From: Desulfotignum sp.
Lineage (GTDB): Bacteria > Desulfobacterota > Desulfobacteria > Desulfobacterales > Desulfobacteraceae
Reading direction: 5' to 3'
Assembly (NCBI GenBank): GCA_011390235.1
Contig: JAABSS010000227.1
Span: 1 to 12,561 of the forward strand
DNA: 12,561 nucleotides
In this document: positions 6,467-12,561 of the stretch, piece after piece
Layout: every line of letters begins with the position of its first letter
How positions within the stretch are numbered: the stretch's first letter is position 1
Made by a program: the position numbers and the translations under genes
The notes under the pieces: model-generated
Told to the model about the DNA's origin: nothing
The model's input: the letters and a program-made list of their open reading frames with translations, nothing else
Database searches by the model: none

Positions 6467-7852
6467 ATGGTCAAGCCCCTTTTCTGGCATCAGGGCCTTT
6501 TTCTTCAGCCCCACCATTTCCAGTTGAGCGATCTGTACAACAGGTCCCATACAGATCCCTGGTACCGTTTTGCAGCACCCCATTTCTGGGGGGCGGGCAG
6601 TTTCAAAATAGATGAAGCCGCACTGGCCGGTCATGTGTTTGGCATGGTGGCCGGAGAGTTTGTTTTTCCTGATCATACCCACGTGGTTTTAGGAGAAAAT
6701 GCCCTGATTCAGGCCCGTTCCTTTGAAACCGCCTGGGCAGACGGTGGACGGGCATTCAATGTTTTTCTGGGTTTGAAAAAATGGAATGATGACAACGCGA
6801 ATGTGACGGCTGTCGAGGATGCCGGGAATCTGTCCCGGGTGTCCACCCGTTTTTTTTCTTTGAGCGCGCCCAATGAAGTTGCGGATCTGCACGGAGACGG
6901 TCCCAAAGCCGAAGTCCGGCAGATGCAGTTCCTGGTGAAAATATTCTGGGAAACCGAGATGGATTTTCAGGGAGAGTATCAGCTGATGCCCATCGCCCGT
7001 CTGAAAAGACATCTTGAAGATGTGGTTGTGGACAAGGAGTTCATTCCACCCTGCCTGACCATTGCCGGATCAGACGTCCTGGCGGGTATCGTCAAGGAAA
7101 TCAGGGACCAGGTTTTTTCCAAAACCCGGCAGCTTGAGGCGGTGAAACGGGCCAAGGGAGTGCATACGGCGGAATTCGGGTCCAGGGATATGGTATATAT
7201 GATGGCATTGCGGTCCCTGAACCGATATGTACCTCTATTGATACACATGACCGGTGTGATCCAGTGTCATCCCTGGGCCGTGTACGGCCTGCTCAAACAG
7301 ATCGTGGGAGAACTGTCTTCATTTTCCGCCACCGTTTCCGCTACCGGGGAGCTCGAAGACGGTACCGCACTCATGGCAGACTATGACCATCAAAAATTGT
7401 GGGCCTGTTTTTCCGGTGCCCAGCTTCTGATTACCCGGTTACTGGATGAAATTACGGCCGGGCCCGAGTATATTATTCCGCTGCCGTTTGACGGTACCTA
7501 TTTTACAGCGGATCTGTCCCCGGCATTGTTTGAAGGATCCAACCGATTTTATCTGGTTCTGGAATCGCAGCACCAGGCAGATGTGATTATCGATGCCATG
7601 GCCGGCATTGCCAAACTGAGTGCCAGGGAGTCATTGCCTATTCTGATTGCCCAGTCTCTGCCCGGAATTCGTCTGTCATATTTGGAAAACATCCCACAGG
7701 AACTGCCACGAAAAGCCAATGCCCTGTATTTCAGGATTGACCACCAGGGCAAACAGTGGGAACCGGTACCCAGGGGAAACAACATCGCCCTCTACTGGGA
7801 TATGGCCCCGGAAGATCTGGCGGTGGAACTGATGATCGTGAAAAGGAACTGA
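6467..7852 (+). CDS. tssK: T6SS baseplate protein TssK
   Basis: A 461-residue TssK (also ImpJ/VasE), the trimeric baseplate component that links the TssFG wedges to the TssJLM membrane complex through TssL and TssM. The N-terminus carries the family hallmark 'FWHQGLFLQPHHFQ' (residues 6-19). The shell domain follows, then the neck helices around 'LAGIVKEIRDQVFSKTR', and a C-terminal head region near 'QLLITRLLDEI' through 'YFRIDHQGKQWEPV'. Length fits the usual 440-460. The ATG is 2 bases after the tssJ stop with GAGGGG just upstream, so translation is probably coupled. No truncation or missing hallmark is seen. Confidence 0.95.
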   Translation: MVKPLFWHQGLFLQPHHFQLSDLYNRSHTDPWYRFAAPHFWGAGSFKIDEAALAGHVFGMVAGEFVFPDHTHVVLGENALIQARSFETAWADGGRAFNVFLGLKKWNDDNANVTAVEDAGNLSRVSTRFFSLSAPNEVADLHGDGPKAEVRQMQFLVKIFWETEMDFQGEYQLMPIARLKRHLEDVVVDKEFIPPCLTIAGSDVLAGIVKEIRDQVFSKTRQLEAVKRAKGVHTAEFGSRDMVYMMALRSLNRYVPLLIHMTGVIQCHPWAVYGLLKQIVGELSSFSATVSATGELEDGTALMADYDHQKLWACFSGAQLLITRLLDEITAGPEYIIPLPFDGTYFTADLSPALFEGSNRFYLVLESQHQADVIIDAMAGIAKLSARESLPILIAQSLPGIRLSYLENIPQELPRKANALYFRIDHQGKQWEPVPRGNNIALYWDMAPEDLAVELMIVKRN

Positions 7853-7856
7853 AAAT

Positions 7857-8531
7857 ATGCGGCTGGCGGACTGTTTTACCGATATGATTTCGTATACCAT
7901 TCTGCTGCTGAAAAAAACAGACAGGGAAGGCATCCCTTTTGACCAGGCCGTCAATCATATGGACCGTTTGATCAATGACAGTGAATCCCTGTTTGCGACG
8001 ACCGGCCTCTCACGGGAGGATTATGATCTGGCCCGATTTGCCGTGTTTGCCTGGATTGATGAAAGTATCATGCGCAGCAACTGGGAAGGCAGCCGTCATT
8101 GGCAGGGACATCAGCTCCAGCGCAGGTTTTTTCAAACCGCAGATGCCGGAGAGCTTTTTTTTCAAAAACTCAATATGATCGGCCCCCATCAGAATCCGGT
8201 CAGAGAAGTGTATTATATCTGTCTGGCCCTCGGGTTTTCCGGACAATATCACAGGCAGGGGGATGACATGCTGCTGGATCAACTCAGAATATCCAACCTG
8301 AAGCTGCTGACCGGCAGCTCTATGGACCTGCCGGACATGAACCGGATCACGCTTTTTCCCAAGGCATATGTCAAAGAGCATGATATTCAAAACAGTGCCG
8401 GATCAAAGCGGTTTTCATGGATCACCCTTGCGGCGTTTTTGGTGCCGGTCGGATTTTATGGACTGCTGTTTCTCATTTATACTTTTGTGTTGAACAATGT
8501 GGGGCAAACCTTAATTACCCGGGTGCCGTAA
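7857..8531 (+). CDS. tssL: T6SS inner-membrane protein TssL (DotU/IcmH family)
   Basis: A 224-residue DotU-family protein of the T6SS membrane complex. Its cytoplasmic domain contacts TssK and TssM. Family blocks are 'FAVFAWIDESIM' (residues 61-72), 'NWEGSRHW' (75-82), 'FFQKLNMI' (about 101-108) and 'EVYYICLALGFSGQY' (117-131). A single transmembrane segment (about 186-212) lies near the C-terminus, as expected, followed by only a dozen residues. There is no peptidoglycan-binding OmpA-like extension, so this is the short form of TssL and another protein may provide the cell-wall anchor. The start is 4 bases after the tssK stop with AAGGAA just upstream, overlapping the tssK end. Confidence 0.94.
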   Translation: MRLADCFTDMISYTILLLKKTDREGIPFDQAVNHMDRLINDSESLFATTGLSREDYDLARFAVFAWIDESIMRSNWEGSRHWQGHQLQRRFFQTADAGELFFQKLNMIGPHQNPVREVYYICLALGFSGQYHRQGDDMLLDQLRISNLKLLTGSSMDLPDMNRITLFPKAYVKEHDIQNSAGSKRFSWITLAAFLVPVGFYGLLFLIYTFVLNNVGQTLITRVP

Positions 8532-11500
8532 ATGAAAAAAACCATTGCATTTCTGTTCAAGCTTTTTTTGATCATCGCTTTGTTGATCTTTGTCGGATTT
8601 GTCGTTTTTGCCGGGGTGCTGTGGGCCGGATGGCCCTGGTGGGTCTGTTTTTTCATCATTGCCGGTATGATGGGTATACTGCTTGGGGCATGGTTAATAA
8701 AAAAACTACTGGTGCGGAAAAAAGAACAGCAGTTTGTATCCCAGATTATCGAACAGGATAATGCGGTATTGGCATCCCGGGATAAAAAAAGCCGGGAAGT
8801 GTCCAAAGAGATGCAGGAAAAGTGGAAACAAGCCATTGATGCCTTGAGAAAGTCCCATCTGAAAAAACAGGGCAACCCCCTGTATGTGCTTCCCTGGTAT
8901 ATGATTATCGGAAAAAGCGGCACCGGCAAAACAACCGCCATCCAAAGCGCGGACCTTTCCTCTTCATTTGCGGAAGTCGCCAGTGTTTCGGGTATTTCCG
9001 GCACCCGTAACTGTGACTGGTGGTTTTTTGAACAGGCCATCCTCATTGATACGGCCGGCCGGTATGCCGTTCCGGTGGATGATCAAAAAGACAGCGAAGA
9101 GTGGCAGAAATTTTTAAGTCTACTGGCAAAATACCGGAAAAAAGAACCGTTGAACGGGCTTATTGTCACTGTGTCCGCCGACAGCCTGAACGATACGGAT
9201 GCGGAAAACCTGGAACGGTACGGTCGGGATATCAGAAAGCGTGTGGATGAATTGATGCGGGTGCTGGGGGCAAAGTTTCCGGTTTATGTCATGGTTACCA
9301 AATGTGATCTTATCCAGGGCATGACTCATTTCTGCGACGGCCTGGATAAGGATGCCCTGGATCAGACCATGGGAATGATAAACCATGATCATGAAAAAGA
9401 TCTGGTAACGGTTGTATCAGACTGTTTTAAAACCATGGGAGAAAGAATCCGGGACCATCGTCTGCTCATGATGCAGCGCTTGAAAAAGGAAAAAATTGAT
9501 CCGGAATTGATGCTTTTCCCCAGTGAGCTGGAAAAAATAAAACCAGGGCTGCAAACCTTTTTCAAAGGGTTATTCCAGGAAAATCCCTACCAGGAAACCC
9601 CGTTTTTCCGGGGCGTTTTTTTCAGCAGCGGCCGCCAGGAAGGGACCCCTTTTTCCCATTTTCTCAAGGAAATGGGACTCATCGGAGAACAGCAGGTGCT
9701 GCCGGGTACCAGCAGAGGCCTTTTTCTGCATGATTTTTTTTCCCGGGTACTGCCGTCTGACCGGGGACTTTTTACGAAAACCCAGCGGGGAGACGCCTGG
9801 GCCAGATTGACCCGGAATATCGGGTTTGCAGCCTGGACGGCTGTGATCATAGCATTTTGCGGTGTTCTCAGCTATTCTTTTGTGAAGAACCTGCACAGCA
9901 TTCAAGCTGCATCGGATCAGTTTGCAGGCCCCAGGGTTTTTCAGGGGGATCTGATTTCCGATATGACCACCCTGGACCAGTTCAAAGCAACCATCCAGGA
10001 AATTGAGCGCAGCAATAAAAACTGGTGGATACCACGGCTGGGGCTCAACAAAAGCATTGCCGTGGAAGCGGAATTGAAACAAAAATTTTGTACTCTGGTT
10101 GAAGAGCGGATGCTTTCACCGTTTGATAAACAAATGGCGGAAAACATGGGCTATTTCAATCAGGATACCCAGGTTGATGTGTTTGTCCGGCACGTGAATC
10201 ATCTGGTATACCGGATCAACCTGATGAAAGCCAGGCTCCTGGATCAAAACATTGAGAATATGCGGCTGCCAGACTTTGATGCCGCTGCCGCCGGTGTCCG
10301 GGGTGATATCGCAGCCGAGGTCCGGTTCAAGATCGGCGAGCTGTATCTGCAATACTTGGCCTGGCAGGAAAATCCCCAGGCCATTAACCGGAAAATGAAT
10401 GAGCTGCAAAAATGGCTGGCCCGCATTGTCTCCATTGACGGACACACTTTGAACTGGCTGGTGGCCCGGGTCAATACAGATCCGGATATGCCTGCCTACA
10501 CCCAGGCCGATTTCTGGGGAAAGTCTATCCAGAATGATCCCCCTGTCATGGTTGCCGCCGGTTTTACACGCAATGGTAAGGAAAATATTGACAGCTTTAT
10601 TGTTGACATGGAATCCGCACTGGCTGAACCACTCATCCTGGCGGGGAAAAAACAGGATTTTTATACCTGGTATGAAACAGCTTACCTGGAAGCCTGGCTG
10701 GAGTTCGTTACTGGATTTGATAATGGAAGAAAAAACCTGAAAACCCGGCAGGAATGGCAGGCGATTTCCGAACGGATACATCAGAAAAAAGGGCCGTATT
10801 CCGTCCTGCTGGATCTCATTTCCCGGGAACTGCAGCCCTTTTCCGGACAGAGCCGTCTGCCGGAATGGGTCAATCTGGTCGATGATATCAGGACACTCGA
10901 TAAACAGGCCGTGGCTTTGCGGGTCAAAAAAGACGGAACTGCCGGTGTGGTGGGAACTGCTGTTGCAAAAGTAAAATCCAAAATACCAGGGGGTTCAAGA
11001 CTCCGGCTGAACGATACAGAGATGCTCAAGGCAGGCAAGGCCTTTATGAAGTATCAGGACAGCCTTGTCCAGATGGCCCCGCTGGTCTCCTCTCAGCAGG
11101 CAGCATTCGATTTAGCAACACAGATCTATGGGGAGGATCCGGCCACCAGTACCATTCCTTTCTTTACAGCGCAACAGGCGTTCGAGAGGGTGCGGCAGCT
11201 TCTTGCTTATCCGGATGAAAAAAGTCAACAAATCTGGCTGATTCTGGCAGGACCCATGGATTTTTTTCATCAGTTCGCCCTTACAGAAACCGCATGCCGA
11301 CTCCAGAAAAAATGGGAACAGGAGGTGCTGTTAAGCTTACAGGATGCTGCGGGTACGCAGAACATGAATGCCCTGTTGATGGGATCGGACGGGTTGGTCA
11401 CAGGCTTTCTGGAGGGACCGGCAGCCCCTTTTGTGAAACGCGGACTGAAACAGGGATATTATGCAGCCAGGGTGTATGACAAAAGCGTTGCTCTGGAGCC

Positions 11501-11993
11501 GGGTTTTTTTACATTTCTTGCCAGGGGGGTAAGGGCGGCCAGGCCGGTAAAACCGCAATATAATGTGAAGATCAGCGGTCTTCCCACCAGTGCCAATGAT
11601 GGGGCTCAGATTCAGCCCCATGCCACAATGCTTGAACTGGTCTGCACAGAGGGGTCTGTTCTGCTGGAAAATCTGAACTATCCGGTCCAAAAAGTGTTCA
11701 CCTGGTCTCCCCAGTCTGACTGCCAGGTGGTTTTTTCCATTAAAATCAGCAGCATGACCCTGGTCAAAAAATATACCGGTCCATACTCCTTCCCCCGGTT
11801 TCTCAAGGATTTTCCCGGCGGGCGCCGCAGTTTCACCCCGGCTGACTTTCCTGAGCAACAGGACAGTCTCACCCGTCTTGGGGTCCGGTCCATCAGTGTC
11901 AAGTATGAATTTTCCGGCAGCCGGGAGGTGATCGGGCTGCTGGGGGCCACACCGGGAAGGCCGCCCGTGGAGATCGCCCCATGCTGGGAATGA
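8532..11993 (+). CDS. tssM: T6SS inner-membrane protein TssM (IcmF family)
   Basis: A 1153-residue IcmF/TssM, the main envelope-spanning subunit. Two transmembrane helices (about residues 5-30 and 36-57) precede a cytoplasmic NTPase-like domain with an intact Walker A 'GKSGTGKTT' (127-135) and a Walker B-like 'ILIDTAGRY' (170-178); some TssM homologues have lost these motifs. A third transmembrane helix (about 429-450) leads to the large periplasmic region, IcmF-related and IcmF_C parts, ending with a beta-rich domain (about residues 1010-1145) expected to bind TssJ. Length and order are typical. The ATG directly abuts the tssL stop with no clear ribosome binding site, so translation likely depends on coupling. 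The 3' end overlaps tagF by 13 bases. Confidence 0.96.
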   Translation: MKKTIAFLFKLFLIIALLIFVGFVVFAGVLWAGWPWWVCFFIIAGMMGILLGAWLIKKLLVRKKEQQFVSQIIEQDNAVLASRDKKSREVSKEMQEKWKQAIDALRKSHLKKQGNPLYVLPWYMIIGKSGTGKTTAIQSADLSSSFAEVASVSGISGTRNCDWWFFEQAILIDTAGRYAVPVDDQKDSEEWQKFLSLLAKYRKKEPLNGLIVTVSADSLNDTDAENLERYGRDIRKRVDELMRVLGAKFPVYVMVTKCDLIQGMTHFCDGLDKDALDQTMGMINHDHEKDLVTVVSDCFKTMGERIRDHRLLMMQRLKKEKIDPELMLFPSELEKIKPGLQTFFKGLFQENPYQETPFFRGVFFSSGRQEGTPFSHFLKEMGLIGEQQVLPGTSRGLFLHDFFSRVLPSDRGLFTKTQRGDAWARLTRNIGFAAWTAVIIAFCGVLSYSFVKNLHSIQAASDQFAGPRVFQGDLISDMTTLDQFKATIQEIERSNKNWWIPRLGLNKSIAVEAELKQKFCTLVEERMLSPFDKQMAENMGYFNQDTQVDVFVRHVNHLVYRINLMKARLLDQNIENMRLPDFDAAAAGVRGDIAAEVRFKIGELYLQYLAWQENPQAINRKMNELQKWLARIVSIDGHTLNWLVARVNTDPDMPAYTQADFWGKSIQNDPPVMVAAGFTRNGKENIDSFIVDMESALAEPLILAGKKQDFYTWYETAYLEAWLEFVTGFDNGRKNLKTRQEWQAISERIHQKKGPYSVLLDLISRELQPFSGQSRLPEWVNLVDDIRTLDKQAVALRVKKDGTAGVVGTAVAKVKSKIPGGSRLRLNDTEMLKAGKAFMKYQDSLVQMAPLVSSQQAAFDLATQIYGEDPATSTIPFFTAQQAFERVRQLLAYPDEKSQQIWLILAGPMDFFHQFALTETACRLQKKWEQEVLLSLQDAAGTQNMNALLMGSDGLVTGFLEGPAAPFVKRGLKQGYYAARVYDKSVALEPGFFTFLARGVRAARPVKPQYNVKISGLPTSANDGAQIQPHATMLELVCTEGSVLLENLNYPVQKVFTWSPQSDCQVVFSIKISSMTLVKKYTGPYSFPRFLKDFPGGRRSFTPADFPEQQDSLTRLGVRSISVKYEFSGSREVIGLLGATPGRPPVEIAPCWE

Positions 11994-12561
11994 ACAGGCC
12001 CCGGTTGAAACTGGATGTCGCCGCCTGTGGTAAGCACCCGGCCTTTATAGATTATATCCGTGTAAATTCGGCCCTGCCGCTGGCCAATGCGTTGGCGTCC
12101 TGGGTGGATGCAGGAATGAAATCAGGCATGCCGGATTTCAAAAAAAACAGAGGCATTCATTCCTTTCGGTTCTGGACACGGGGCCCTCATAAACAAACCT
12201 TGATTGTGGGGATTGTCAAAGACAGCAGTGACAGTCTGGGACGGACTTATCCACTGCTTATCACAGGTCAGGTGTTCATGAAAGATATGCACAGACAGTG
12301 GCGTGCAGTTTTTGACCGTTTCGGGCAAGTGTTCCGGGCATTTGAAGAGATGACCGCTGCACGGTATGACCACTTCAAGGAGTTTGAAACAGCGCTGTCC
12401 GATGTAAGGTTTCCGAAGACCGAAAACAATACCATGAATGAAACCTCCATTTTTTCTGACTGTCTCGCGGCCTGGTCCTTGAAAAACGGAATAGATGACT
12501 ACCTGATACTGCCGATGCCGGTTTTCCTGGAAAAATATCAAGCCCATTTCGAAAACGGTTT
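11981..12561 (+). CDS. tagF: T6SS accessory protein TagF, N-terminal part (runs off the window)
   Basis: An open frame of 193 codons with no stop before the right edge, so the C-terminus is missing. The N-terminal TagF domain pattern is visible: 'CGKHPAFIDYIRV' (residues 16-28) corresponds to the family's 'GKLP..GDF.R' start, 'WVDAGM' to the following 'W...G' helix, and 'DSLGRTYPL' (84-92) to the conserved 'D..GR.fPL' motif. In Pseudomonas aeruginosa TagF is a post-translational repressor acting on Fha1, which fits the TagH-like gene upstream. ATG 11981 is preferred because GGAG at 11969-11972 is suitably spaced; ATG 11990 is the alternative. The 13-base overlap with tssM suggests coupled translation. 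Some TagF proteins carry a fused PP2C phosphatase (PppA-like) C-terminal domain; whether this one does lies outside the window. Confidence 0.88.
   Translation, partial: MLGMNRPRLKLDVAACGKHPAFIDYIRVNSALPLANALASWVDAGMKSGMPDFKKNRGIHSFRFWTRGPHKQTLIVGIVKDSSDSLGRTYPLLITGQVFMKDMHRQWRAVFDRFGQVFRAFEEMTAARYDHFKEFETALSDVRFPKTENNTMNETSIFSDCLAAWSLKNGIDDYLILPMPVFLEKYQAHFENG

Noticed and set aside
8477..9046. 189-codon minus-strand open frame opposite tssL/tssM
   Set aside because: It overlaps the Walker A region of a clear tssM, and its translation looks like antisense of coding sequence.

Overview
The window looks like a piece of an anaerobic Desulfobacterota (deltaproteobacterial) chromosome, probably a sulfate reducer related to Desulfobacteraceae. 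The basis is a DUF3786-type protein with a CX2CX4CX16C iron-sulfur motif, moderate GC, and the style of the type VI secretion genes. This placement is an inference; no rRNA or marker gene is present.

Layout. Positions 1-193 hold a short non-coding leader with a small hairpin. A DUF3786 iron-sulfur protein (194-1015, +) converges tail to tail, with 8 bases between stops, on a minus-strand gene (2133-1024). That gene's protein resembles only the C-terminal part of the BREX protein BrxC/PglY, without the ATPase part. Its leader carries an imperfect inverted repeat. A small cupin gene follows (2419-2829, +), with a perfect tandem 20-bp repeat starting at its stop codon. Next is about 400 bases without an intact gene, which includes a decayed antitoxin-like fragment.

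From 3254 to the right edge all genes lie on the + strand and are tightly packed (gaps of 18 bases or less, one 13-base overlap), which suggests one operon. It encodes an unrecognised 629-residue Cys-rich protein with three Thr-Val-Val-Leu/Ile repeats at its C-terminus, a 251-residue protein resembling the C-terminal domain of the T6SS FHA protein (TagH/Fha) but with no FHA domain, and then TssJ, TssK, TssL, TssM and the N-terminal part of TagF. TssJ, TssL and TssM form the envelope-spanning complex of the type VI secretion system, and TssK connects the baseplate to it. TagF and Fha belong to the post-translational (threonine phosphorylation) control layer of T6SS. Sheath, Hcp, VgrG, ClpV, TssA and TssE/F/G genes are not in the window.

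The most interesting candidate is the pair at the operon head (3254-5909). A protein with probable zinc-binding cysteines and three predicted phospho-threonine/FHA-docking repeats sits next to a TagH-like protein lacking its FHA domain. This may be a split or rewired version of the Fha phospho-switch. It is an inference from motif shape and gene order.
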